Part shown: piece by piece, positions 11,282 to 22,332 of the stretch
How positions within the stretch are numbered: the stretch's first letter is position 1
Layout: each line of letters starts with the position of its first letter
Origin: Cycas panzhihuaensis
Taxonomy: Eukaryota; Cycadophyta
DNA: 64,000 nt
Assembly (NCBI GenBank): GCA_023213395.1
Contig: CM041465.1
Location: 160,959,741 to 161,023,740 of the forward strand
Direction: 5' to 3'
The notes under the pieces: model-generated
What the model saw: the letters and a program-made list of their open reading frames with translations, nothing else
Databases searched by the model: none
What the model was told of the DNA's origin: nothing
Translations under genes and position numbers: made by a program

Positions 11282-12671
11282 TTACTTCATTTATATTCCT
11301 TACTTACACTTGCAATAGAGCCATCACTTCCTTCTCCCCCATAATCCATGTGGTGGAGATTGTGAAAGTGGATTTTGAAATATTTTTAAGTTTTTATCAT
11401 AGCATACTTAGTATTATTTGTTCTACCTTTCTTTTTTGTAGGTTTAGAAGCATAATACAAAGAGTTATAAGGCCCAAGGATTCCAATCTTTTGGTATCCA
11501 TTTTTACATATCCCATTCTTCTTTTCTTTCCCTTCTTTTAATCCATTTAATAAGAAGAAATGCTACTAAAAGTTTTTTAGCATTTAGAAGAATATATGTA
11601 AGGGGAGGTTCTACCTACTTCTTTTAAGAATTTAGATCCATTTAAAATATCCATCATTATATGCTCTTACCTTGCCCATATTGGGATCTTGGTGATAAAA
11701 AAAAGATGGAAATTTCGTATGGTATCATGTGTAGATGAGATATTTGCAAGCTAAATTTTCCATAGAAATAAAATCTACTTACTAAACTTCACAAGTCTTG
11801 AAAAAATTCTACAAAGCTCTAATTGATCTAATTCTAATTACAAAAGATGTGTCTTTGAGCCTAATTTTTAGCACAAAAAGTAGCACCCAATTTCATTACT
11901 ATCTAAGAAAGTTATTATTATTTTAGTGAATAGTAGTTATTTTTAGTAAAGATTTTAGAAAAATATATTATGTCCACTTTATGGGACTGCCAAAAATTTT
12001 GTAGAGTTATTTGAACCTAATTCTACTTCCTAAATATGTAACTTTGAGTCTAGTTTACAACACAAAAACTAGAACTCAATTTTATTATTGTGGGAGAAAA
12101 TTATTACTATTTTAGTGAAGACTACTTATCTATTTTTTTTTTAAATGAAGAAAAATTCTTCCTTTTTTTAAAGGCTTCAAAGCCCATTGTGAAAGTAAGT
12201 AAAAAAACATATGGATCAAAGCAATATCTGGTGTCCTCACTCATTTATCAACATTTCATTTTAGCACTTCAAAATCACTTCAAGCAAGCACTCTAAAGGC
12301 ACTCCAAGAAAGCACTTCAAAAGCACTCTAAGTAAGCACTCCAAAAGTACTTTATTTTCAGTTATATATATGTTTGATACAAATTTGATAAATATTTCAC
12401 TCTTCCTAAAAGGAATGCATCACATATGTTATTTTCCACCATCTTGTACCTATTCACATACTCACAAAGGTTGAGATACCTTGGTTAACAAAATATTATG
12501 TCATAAAGGAGGTGTGGGTTTCAAGTTAGGACTGGACTAAAGCCAAATATTTGTAAGGTTTAGTTAGTTATACTATCATACCTCAATCAATGATCATCCT
12601 GATAACCAACCAAGAAAACTAAAACTTTAATACAAGCTAAAATTATACTTAGTCCAATATTTATCATAGCC
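11282..12671 (+). other. Copia C1 leader (noncoding)
   Basis: About 1.4 kb with no supported reading frame. It aligns with the C2 leader (61888-63213). Its one special feature is a 24-bp tandem array at 12263-12357. Confidence 0.6.
12263..12357. repeat. 24-bp tandem array in copia C1 leader
   Basis: Nearly four units of 24 bp, each starting agcact (12263, 12287, 12311, 12335); each unit is itself two related 12-mers. The corresponding place in C2 (about 62862-62888) has only about one unit, so the array grew or shrank after the copies separated. Confidence 0.85.
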
Positions 12672-14345
12672 ATGGATATATATGTACCACTCTTCGAAGG
12701 AAGTATATAACTACTCATTGGTGAACTAGGTGAGAATTGAGAGTACTTGGGCTCCATTATGACTTAGATTTCATCATCAAGCACAATTGTGGGTATCATG
12801 GGTGAAGGCCAACTTAATTCTACTAAAAGTCTAGGCATCCCTTCAACAACCTCAACTATATGTTAGACATAAATTAGAGGTCATTGGGTTGATTATACAT
12901 CCTATATTTGAGTTTCAAGTTATGTATACCCAATGATGTCAGCTTCCACATTAGCTTATAATCCCGTCTATTCATCACTTACTTATTTGTAATCACAATT
13001 ATAGTTCTTTTCATACTCCTACTACATCAAGTTAATATTTCTCACAAGTGTTAATAGCCAATTTTCATCATAGTGCTTCTCATATTTCTGTTGTATTAGG
13101 TTAATATTTACTATAAGCATTGGTGGCCAATTTTAATCATAGTGCTTCTCATATTCCTATTGTATCAGGTTAATATTTGTCATAAGTATTGGTGACTTTC
13201 CTCTAAGCTACTTCCTTCATCTTTAAGCAACCATTCTCACTTCTTCTTTCTTCTACTACACTATTTCATTGCATCTCTTATTTATAAACAGTGATTGATC
13301 ATTTATTACCATCAATTTTATAGTCCCTTATTTATTTATTCCCTTCTTAAAAGATACCATGTCTTTATAATTCAAGCAAAATATGAATTGCATTCTTAAA
13401 AGAAAGAAAACTAGGATATGTTATTCACTAGTATTAGAAATATTGTAAATTATGAATGTCTTTGGAGATATGACCTATAACTTACACTAATTATTGTTGT
13501 CACTGCCACCACAACTGTCTCTAGAGGAACTCCTATGATTCCTTCCACTGAAGCTATAGCCAAATGTTAATGGGAATTTGATGATGATGAAATTTATGTA
13601 GGAATACTTCTTATCATTGATTATTCCTTGCATAATCTCATTGATAAATTCATACATGATACATCATGGAAAGTTATTGAAGTTCTCATAAAGAACTTTG
13701 ATAGTAAATTTGACTTAGAATTTGTTTACTTAGTTCTAAAGATGAATAAATTAAAAATGCAGAAAGGACATGCAAGTGAGCTAATATATCTCCTTTATCT
13801 CATCAAACAAACCATCGATAAAGACTTTAAGACTCAATGCATTATGTTAGCTTTCTTAATTCAGTTATGTCTCCATATCCCAGATTATAAAAATCTACTA
13901 GGAAGTCTTTAATCCAGTGGCACCTTAAAGACCCTAAACTTTAAGGCTCTTATTGATAAATTCATTGAATTCGATAAAACCTTTGATACCAACTTTGTCA
14001 CTACATCAAATTCAGTCAATGCTACTTTTGAAGTAGAAGAAGATATTTTTTATACCAAAAATTAAGGCCAATCCTCTCGTAGAGGTGGTAATTCTTATAG
14101 AAGAGGCAAAAGTAGACAACAAGGACAATGTCCTCATGGTCAATAAACTCCTTAACATTAATAAAAATAATCTCAAAGCCAAGGCTAAAATAATCAACTT
14201 GGACCTAGATCTAGTAATCAGAGATAATCCAACTAGTATAATACTTCTTATGGGATTGGAAATCAAATAATTATGAGTCAACAATGTTATAAAAAGGGAT
14301 ACTATACCAAATATAATAGAACTGCTACCGACAAACTACCAAGCT
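12672..14345 (+). pseudogene. gag: Copia C1 gag remnant
   Basis: The start is placed at ATG 12672 ('MDIYVPLFEGS') because C2 has a matching ATG at 63214. The clearest part is 13560-13912: 'WEFDDDEIYVGILLII..' followed by a helical, charged stretch, as in UBN2-type copia gag. An Arg/Gln/Gly-rich tail and a decayed zinc knuckle follow at about 14275-14320 ('QCYKKGYYTKYNR', second Cys lost). Stops are frequent, mainly TAA/TAG, and frames change. Confidence 0.7.
13031..13200. repeat. 69-bp tandem repeats in copia C1 gag N-terminal region
   Basis: Units begin gttaatattt at 13031, 13100 and 13169; the first two are 69 bp, the third partial. 69 bp is 23 codons, so the array keeps the reading frame. 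A partial equivalent is seen in C2 near 63590-63680. Confidence 0.8.
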
Positions 14346-17300
14346 ATCAATAGAGCTATGGTATATATAATGTTGATGGTACTTATTTCAAAGATGATTT
14401 TAGTGGAACATAATTTACTCATATGTACCTTTAAACAATTAAGGCCACTTCATCAAATATTATTGACAGATCCACTAAGTATATTAAGGCTTATTATGGT
14501 TATGCTTATTTACTTTTACCTTCACCACTTGGATTTATCAATAGTGCTGCCTCAAATACTTCACCTTAGATCATAGATACTAGAGTAACATAATATATGA
14601 TCTGCCATCACTAGTTCTTTTAAGATTTTGACTCTGAAGTTCGTGGTATTATACATATGGCTGACAAATTATGTCAGCCAGTCGAAGGACTTGGAACTAT
14701 TTGCCCAAAACTCTTAGGCCTTCTAGATTTTACCCTTGTTGATGTTTTATATATTCTTGCTCTAAAGAAAAACCTTGTCTCCCTATCTACCCTTGTCTCT
14801 CATGGGTTTGATCTTAGTGTAACTACAAATAATCAAACTCTCTATGTCCTTCACTATCCTTTAAATGTTATAGTTATGACCAGAATTCTTAATGGTAAAA
14901 TATTTTACCTAATTATCTCACCATCCTCTAAAGCCAACTATGTTGATAATGACTCTGCTTTTACCACAACCCTGACTCCTCAAAGGTTGTATCAAGAGGC
15001 CCTATGGCATACTCATATGAGCCTTATCAAAATTGATCATTTAAGAGAACTATATGCCACTCTTCCTGGTATGCCTAGGTTGCCATCTAAGCCCTTCAAA
15101 TGTGAAGTATATATCATTGCTAAATCTCAAAGATAACCCTTTTCTCATAGTCAATGGAAATCTAGTCAACCTTTATAGCTTGTACACTTAGATATATGCA
15201 GTCCTGTACCTATTCTTTCTCTCAAATAAAAGTGGTACTATATTATTTTCATTAATGATTCTAAAAAGAAGGTATAGGTTACTTTCATTGTAAATAAAGA
15301 TAAAGCTTTTTCTATGTTTTAAGCTTTCAAGGCCCACATGGAAAATGAATTTGGATTTAAGATCAAAATATTTAGGACTAACAATGATGGTGAATACACC
15401 TCCAATGAGTTTACATCATACCTACATCACCATGGGATCAAACATCAGACCATTGTTATAGGTACACCCCAACAAAATAGAGTTGTTGAGTGCATGGATA
15501 AGACCATCATAAACATGGCTCATGCTATGCTGGTATACAAGAATGTCTCTATCTATCTTTGTACTAATGCTATCCAGATTATTATGTATTGCATCAATAC
15601 TGTTAGTCCATCCAAGCTTAGTCCCTCTCTACATAAAATGTGGTATAGACAAACCCCCTCTATCTCCCACTTCAAAATTTTTGGCTCTACCTGTTATGCT
15701 CATATTTTGGAGGAATATAGAAATAAGCTCCATGATAGAGCCCTTAAAGGTATCTTTATTAGATATCCTATGGACAATAAGGTTTTTTAACCTTCACAAC
15801 ACAAAATCATCCTCACTAGAGATGTTATCTTTATAAAGACTGAAGATCAATTACTTAGACTTGACTCTAAGATGCTTTTGTATTGATTTAATAATACTAC
15901 TAAATTTGATGTCTAGATTCTAAAATTTAGAGGGAGATATACTCAATAGTTGCTAAAAATCTTGGAATCTAATAATAGAGCCCTAAAGGATACAAGTTGT
16001 GGCTTCTAACCGATGTGTGCATATTTAGCACTATCATTTAAGAACAACCAAGTTGACAAAGGAAAAGCCATAGTAAAAGGACTGCCTTCTCTAACATCAA
16101 TGATTAGCCTATCTTCTATAATATTGTAAACTTTCTCTATACCAAATATTTCACATGATCCTTTCTAAGATCAAAATAAAGACCAAGAGGTTGTGGAAAT
16201 AAAAACCTCATTCCCAACTTGAGGTTTTCATAAAGCCTACCAACTACACAAGGATATGCAATTAGATGAGGTAGGAAAAATTAGCACTAAAAGTGCCCAT
16301 AGAGCAATGATGCATGAATTACTTTCAATTGAGCTTGAACCAATAGAATTGCACCTTGTTATCAATGAAAAGCCTCTAACATACTAAGAAGTTATAAAGC
16401 ATGCAGCTTGGAGAAATTCCATAAATGAAGAGTACCAATCTCTTATCAAAAATATTATATGGGAGCTCATCAATCTACCACTTAGAAGAAAGGTAGTTCA
16501 AAATAAACAAGTGTTCAAAAATAAGTATAAATCAAATGGCACCCTAGAAAATTACAAGGCAAGATTGGTAGAAAAAGGATTCATGTAAAGGGAAGACATC
16601 AATTACACTGATATCTTTATTTCTATAATTAAGTGGGCTATAATCAAAACTCTTATAGCCTTGGCTACTCAACAAGGTTAGAAAATCTACCAACTTGATG
16701 TTAAGATTGTATTTCATAATGGAGACCTTAAAGAAGAAATTTACATAGCTCAATTAGAAGGATATAAGATTATTAGTCAGGAGCATAAGGTTTATAGGCT
16801 TAGAAAATCCTTGTATGGCCTAAAACAAGCCCCCTTTGCTTGGTTTACCAAGTTGTTTGAAAGAATGAGGTAACTTAGATATGAGGTTTGTGACTATCAA
16901 GATATTCATGTAACACTATTCATCAAGCACCAAAATGATAAAGTTACTTATCTCTTAATCTTTATGGATGATATATTAATAATGGGAAATAATGAACATG
17001 TAATCAGCTAACTAAAAAAGGACCTTACTAGAACTTTTCAATTGTCTAATCTCAAGTTGATGAAATATTACTTAGGAATTGACGTAACTCAAAGGAATAG
17101 AAAAATCTTTCTCTCCTAAGAAAAATATATCAATGATCTTCTGATAAAGTTTTAGTTGAAAGATGCTCAACCAATGGCTATACCTATGGAACTTAATGTT
17201 AAACTCTCAACTGACGGTGATACTAAGGAAGTAGATGCAACACTCTATAGGTAACTTGTAAGTAGGCTCATCTATACTACCAACACAGGGCCATATATTG

Positions 17301-17875
17301 CACTCTATCAATATTCTTGTAAGATTCATAGCAAATCCTAAGTAGAATCACTGGTAGGTTACAGTATAAGTGTTGAGGTGCCTAAATATGACTAGCAAAT
17401 ATGGTCTTCTATATGAACCTAATGTAGAATTCAAACTTTATGCATACATAACCTCAAACTTTTCTAGAGATAAAGACACAGGAAGATCCATGTCTTAGTA
17501 CATAGCATTTCTTAGAACAACGCTAATATCATGGAGATGTAGATGGTAGAAGATAGTTCTAGAATCAATTATCAAAGCTAAATATAATACTATATCTAAT
17601 ATAAGTAAGGAAGTGATATGGCTTAGAAAATTATTAAATATATTAAATGTCACCCAAACAAGTTCTATTAGCCTACATATGGATAACCAATCTACAATCC
17701 AAATGGATAAAAATATTATATTTTATGATCAAAGTCCACATGATTAGAGAACTAGTTCATGATGACATAATTCAAATAGAGTACTATCCTACAACAGATC
17801 AAGTAGCCGATATCTTCATGAAATCACTGTAGAGAGTGAAGTTTGAATAGTTTTGAAGGTAACTTAGTCTTAAGA
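14346..17875 (+). pseudogene. pol: Copia C1 pol remnant
   Basis: Protease starts about 14565 ('WIIDTR', the DTG/DSG glycine region altered) and flows into an open stretch at 14657-15136 with the GAG-pre-integrase block ('ALWHTHMS'). Integrase core: 'HLDIC' near 15187, 'RTNNDGEYTS' near 15376 (second catalytic Asp replaced by Asn) and 'PQQNRVVEC' near 15467 (Glu kept). RT at about 16390-17110 has FMDD at 16961-16972 in place of YVDD. RNase H is about 17390-17870, ending 'TTDQVADIFMKSL'. Nearly all breaks are TAA/TAG, plus a few frame changes. Confidence 0.87.
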
Positions 17876-18311
17876 CCTCTATCTTTGACTAATTGAAGGA
17901 GATGATAATAGGACCATCATACACTGTCTCATTTATAAAAACCCCTTGTGGGTATAAAAGGATAAGAGTAAGCCTCTACTTTATCCCATTCATAAAAATC
18001 CCTTATGGGCATAAAAGGAAAAGGGTTATATTATTTTAGAAAATTAGAACCTAAAAAAACCTGAAAGGGTATGGCGGGTGAATAAATGGAATACAGAGAC
18101 TTAATAGATTTCAGCTACAAAATCTATTGTACCAATTGACTATCTGGCTTCATTCAAAGAGCCACCTAAGGCAGGTTAGTAGATTAAAAAATTCATCAGT
18201 TTTCTTCCCCATGAGGGTTTTCTACAAAAGTGTCATAGTAGTTTGCTTTTTAAAATGCTCAAATAAAGACCTCATATGATAGAATAAAATAAGATAAAAT
18301 GATCTTCTACT
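17876..18311 (+). other. Copia C1 3' noncoding region
   Basis: About 440 bp between the end of pol and the purine tract, without reading frames. An imperfect direct repeat of about 60 bp (17930-18030, each unit with 'cataaaa(t/c)ccctt(a/g)tggg(c/t)ataaaagga') is visible. Confidence 0.55.
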
Positions 18312-18325
18312 ATTAAGGGAGAGAT
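18312..18325 (+). promoter_or_regulatory. Copia C1 polypurine tract
   Basis: 'ttaagggagagat' abuts the 3' LTR. Confidence 0.8.
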
Positions 18326-18621
18326 TGAAACAGATTAGTGACACAAGGTCATTACATTGGTTGATTATTTCTAAAAGGGTCTTAAGTGAACTTTAAATCA
18401 GATCACTTAAGTGAAATGCACTTTCATATGCATTATGTATAATTGTATTTCACCTAACTCTATTGCTCTCTCTCTTAATATAAAAGTAAAATCTCAATAG
18501 TGGAGGCTCATTCTTACCTCTCCATTTTATAAGAGCTACTCTTTTTCTCTCAAGTCTCTCTTACTCCCATATTTGCCTTTGTATTTACTACATAGAGATG
18601 AAGGATAGATCCACTCCTTCA
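18326..18621 (+). repeat. Copia C1 3' LTR
   Basis: 296 bp, TG to CA, partner of 10971-11267. TATA box tataaaa at 18479-18485. Followed by target duplication ATGGG (18622-18626). Confidence 0.93.
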
Positions 18622-18626
18622 ATGGG

Positions 18627-19463
18627 TATTTATGAAAAAAGACCAAGTTGATTAGGAAACTCTCAATCTAAGTTTAAGATTTAATGAAAATTAGGTTGTT
18701 CAATGGAAAAGAAACTTGTAGAAGGAGATATATAAATGAAAGATGATGGAGTTTAAAAGATTCTTAAGAAAGAAAAAAAAATATAAAATTATATTTACTT
18801 CCTTAGTCTCCTTAAAATGTATTAAACTTAATTAGGATAAGAGAGATATTAAAAATATTTTAACTTTTAGAGGTGAAATATTAAGATGTCGATGTAATAA
18901 AAGTTCGTTCTTATGTTGATTAAGCCAAGCAACTAGAAAAGGGGATTGATAATAAGAGACCTTACTAGATGATGCTAGAGTAATAAGATAAGGTAACTCA
19001 CCCATATAAGTGAGTAATAAGTAGCTGAATATCAAGAGGATTTCCAATAAGGCATAAACATAAGGAACATATAAAATCTTGCTCATCCAAAGATAAAGTA
19101 GAAGGAATAATATCTTAAGATGGTGGTGATTCATCTTGGGTATCATTATCATCATGAGTTATCATTACCCTCAAGGGAGAAGGGATTGGAAAAGGCTCCA
19201 TAATGGATTGAAAAAACTTCACATTACTATGGGAATGTGAAGAGCTTTCCTTAGAAGATATACTTTCAATCATGTTTATTCCCTTAATTTCTTATTCATA
19301 TAAGGAGGGAGTCTCAGTAGCAAAATATTATCCTAGACTTATAGATTGAATATTTAGAAGAGTTAGAGGTTCCTCTAACTTCTACCATAGTTTTCACTAA
19401 TGGGACTAATTATTTTATAGGTCTTTATCTCTACTTTATAATCTTTAATTCTCCCTCATAGAT
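18627..19463 (-). pseudogene. Gypsy D segment upstream of RT (right of the C1 insertion)
   Basis: Removing copia C1 joins this to the D pol remnant, so on the minus strand it lies upstream of RT. It has an open stretch on the minus strand at 18832-19155 that I do not recognise; the part around 19100-19250 is Ser/Pro/Asp-rich when read on the minus strand. No gag, protease or LTR motif could be identified. The right limit is where sequence shared with repeat R begins. Confidence 0.4.
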
Positions 19464-21621
19464 TATTTCACCAAAACTTGTCCCTAATCGATCTTCTTAT
19501 AATTTATTCACAAGTATCTTATTTAATCTACACTTAATCTGATTAATTTAAAGGTCACTTTATATCTTGTTAGATCATATTTAGTTTTGGTAAAATATGG
19601 TATTAATTCTATGAATGATTTATGTCAGATGATGATGATTGTACTATTATGTTTCTACTTGTTGATGACTGAAGCTCTAAGGACATAATCTCGCCTTTAA
19701 GACCATTCTAACTCATTTTTTCTTGTTATAATGTTTCCTTATTTTAATCTTCTTTTTCTCTTTTTTAATTCAAAATTGTTATCCTTTTATGATTATTGGA
19801 CTTATGCTTAAGTTTTTACCCCTTTTAGGCTACTCTTTTTTATTAATCAAGTAATTGTGATTCAAATATTCTTAATAAGATTTGACTTTGGTAGCTGAAT
19901 GATAAATTTTTCACTCAACATTTTATTAATTTTTTAGTTATACTAAAAATATGATCAATCATGTTTTATTAAGGAAATCACATTTTTGGTTGGTGATAAA
20001 ATGTAATCAATTGGGTTTCTTACTGTTATACATGCAATTTTTTTTAACAAGCTAGTTTTTCATGTTTCCACCTATATTTAATACAAGCCTATCTCATTTG
20101 TTCCCCAAACCCCCTAAAACCCCTCAAGGGACTCAAAAGTGAATATTTACTTTTGGATTTTGATGGTGTGACTAGAATTTTAAGAGATTTTAGACTTGCA
20201 TCTTTAAAAAAAAGAAAAGAGTCAAGAGAAAAAGATTTAGAGCTCTAAATGTTATTTTTGTACTATTCAAATTTAACTTGTTAATGTATTTTTAAGGTAT
20301 TTTGTTTATTGTAATTATTTATCTTAAGATTTATCTCATTGGTAAGATGTTTTCCATTACTTTTACTTTAGATTTAGTTCTTTCTTGATGGTTCTTTGTG
20401 GCTAGTTATTGCTCTCTCCCTCATCTAAAATTTAAAACTTTTTCACTATATTTTCCCTTGGGAATCCTTCGCTGAAAGGTTAGCCCTTTATGTGAATTTA
20501 AAGAAATAGACAATTGTGAAGAGAGATCTTCTTCTTCACCATGACATATAGTTATTTCTTCTAATTCTTTTTAGATGTCCAAGCTTTCTAAAAGATTTTA
20601 GTCCTACCTTCTCTTTTTTTCTTTTCTTTTATTATTGTTGTACTTCTTATTCCCAATTTCTTCCTCTCTTATACTTCTTTAATGGGAAAACTTTAGAAAG
20701 ATTAGTCTCAATAAAGAGGGATTGCTATTCTAAGGTATAAAATACATCATTTAAATAGTGGATTTCAAAAATTGTCTATGGTACATTCCTTGACTCTTTA
20801 CTTCACCCTTTCCTATGTATAAAAGAAAAAATTATGCATGATGTTGATGAATAAAAAACTTATGAGTTAGAATAGATTTTATATGAGGTTCAAGGATCCC
20901 ATGGTACCTTGAAGCTCTATAAGTGATAGAATCTCTTTTTGTTTTCAATCTAGTATTTGTTCAATCCATAGAATCATCATATAATTGGTTGCATATTTGT
21001 TTTATAAACTACATGTCATCTCTTAGTGGCTAAAGTCATCTTTGAAATCTCTTAACTTTATTAAAATCACCATCAAGATTAAAAAATAACATGCATATGA
21101 ATTGAAAGCTCTACCATAAGTTTTTCATGTTATTTCCACTTTTATCAAGTTAGATACATGATTTGCATCTCATATCATTTTCGTGTTTGATAGAAAGTGT
21201 GTTTTAGAAGATGGTAGTTATTTTTTTATATGTAAGCTTTATTCTAAAAAAGTAAAAAGGTAATTATGTGCATGGTTTTCTTTCTTTCTTCGAGTTAAAA
21301 ATATAATTGATCTCCTTATTTTTAATTGGTGGTGTTCCTTGCACTTTAGAAAAGATTATCATTCTTACATTGCTTTACCTTTTCCTTTATTAGAATAAAC
21401 CCAAAAGGTTGAAACAATTCAAGGAAAGGAACCTTAGAAAGGAAACAAAGATATTGTTAGCATAATTATAAAATTAGAACTCCTTTACTTGCTTATGTGG
21501 AGTAGTGGATTCTTGTATCTTCTCTTTATATCCTAGCCTTTTGTTGTTGTAATTACATTCAAACTAAATAACACAATCAAGTAGGGACTCCTTCTTATGA
21601 GTTGGCAAAGGTGGTCCTTAG
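19464..21621. repeat. Dispersed repeat R, copy 1 (uninterrupted)
   Basis: 2158 bp that aligns end to end with 39816-40678 plus 46015-47295, same orientation, after removing TG1. It is AT-rich with no coding frame I can support on either strand. It holds the empty target site of TG1 (tatct at about 20328). The right end coincides with the left end of copia B (CTTAG 21617-21621), while copy 2 continues into gypsy F protease. It could be an LTR, a spacer of the gypsy D/F family or an unrelated element. Confidence 0.75.
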
Positions 21622-21829
21622 TGTTAAAAATCAAACTTCTTAGAATGATGAAGAAGAAAACCTCTTGATTATTATAGGAGGAAATCCTCATTTTTGTACA
21701 TTAGACTATGTAACTATTACATGGTTATTACATCTAAATATATAGATTAAATATAATGAGGGTTTAATTACATTATCCCTCTTTTTTAATAGTCATAGGA
21801 TAAAACATTATAAACATTATATTCTAGCA
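21622..21829 (-). repeat. Copia B left (3') LTR
   Basis: 208 bp; on the minus strand it starts TGCTAGAATA directly after a purine tract and ends AACA. The first bases resemble the copia A 3' LTR start. It does not resemble the right LTR of copia B. Confidence 0.65.
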
Positions 21830-21840
21830 TCCTCTCTTAA
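21830..21840 (-). promoter_or_regulatory. Copia B polypurine tract
   Basis: On the minus strand 'ttaagagagga' directly precedes the LTR start. Confidence 0.65.
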
Positions 21841-21945
21841 TGTTTTATACTTTTTAGTCCTATTCTTTCTCTAAGAAGTTAAAACTTATCTCTACCAAGA
21901 GATTTTATACTAATATTCATAACCTGACTTACTTTGGGATGATCT
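21841..21945 (-). pseudogene. pol: Copia B RNase H, C-terminal end (left of TG2)
   Basis: Minus-strand reading from the TG2 junction gives a short stretch ending 'IKSLGRDK', the counterpart of the closing IFTK(P/S)LGRDKF motif of copia RNase H. It continues the RNase H that breaks off right of TG2 at 27668, which shows TG2 inserted inside this domain. Confidence 0.7.
21941..21945 (+). repeat. TG2 target-site duplication, left copy
   Basis: GATCT here and AATCT at 27663-27667, one transition apart. Confidence 0.75.
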
Positions 21946-22284
21946 TGTTAGGGTTAATGTTCATCACCCCACTCCCACCATTTACACATGTGAGTGCTCA
22001 CATGCAAAGGTAAGTAAGGTAATGTTAAAGTTACTTTAGTTAAGTATTATTTTATTATATTTTAAATTTTAGAGGTTGAGGAGGTTTCCCTCCTCCCTCA
22101 AACTATATCTTTACTGGGGTGATAAACCCTAGTGTCTTCTAACATCACCTACATTTTAGAAATTTGTAATACTCTCTTAAAGATGGACTGAATATAAAGA
22201 TTATTGTGTTTATATGTTCATGCTATAATGGATTAATTATTTGATACATTCTCCACTCTATCTCCATCATTTTACAAACCTTCA
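21946..22284 (+). repeat. TG2 5' LTR
   Basis: 339 bp, TG to CA, partner of 27332-27662. Starts TGTTAGGGTTAATGTTCATC, close to the TG1 start TGTTGGGTGTAATGTCATC, which ties the families together. Confidence 0.9.
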
Positions 22285-22286
22285 TT

Positions 22287-22298
22287 TGATATCAGAGC
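22287..22298 (+). promoter_or_regulatory. TG2 primer-binding site
   Basis: TGATATCAGAGC, 2 bp after the LTR: 11 of 12 to the initiator tRNA-Met complement. Confidence 0.85.
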
Positions 22299-22320
22299 AT
22301 CTTGTTGCAACGCCATCATT

Positions 22321-22332
22321 TGGTATCAAAAC
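22321..22332 (+). repeat. Second primer-site-like copy in TG2
   Basis: TGGTATCAAAAC, 34 bp downstream of the first and preceded by the same 'catcatt/cttcatt' context. It reads as a second unit of the tandem duplication that is fully developed in TG1. Confidence 0.65.

Larger units (their letters stand above)
10971..18621 (+). mobile_element. Copia C1: full-length but decayed Ty1/copia element
   Basis: 7651 bp, bounded by 297- and 296-bp LTRs (TG...CA at both ends) and a 5-bp target duplication. Internal order: primer site, leader, gag, protease, integrase, RT, RNase H, 3' noncoding region, purine tract. By eye the two LTRs differ at about 40 positions, so it is old. It interrupts gypsy D. 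A second copy of this family (C2) starts at 61566. Confidence 0.92.

Noticed and set aside
14657-17832. Reassigned genetic code (TAA/TAG read as Gln), because so many stops in copia C1 fall at Gln positions
   Set aside because: Copia H and gypsy G also lose Trp codons to TAG/TAA, TGA stops occur too, catalytic Asp codons are changed, and frameshifts are present. Neutral C to T decay explains all of it.
18832-19155. Membrane protein gene on the minus strand
   Set aside because: Leu/Ile/Ser-rich frame in a decayed gypsy segment; another frame of the same strand gives equally long fragments, so it is probably chance.
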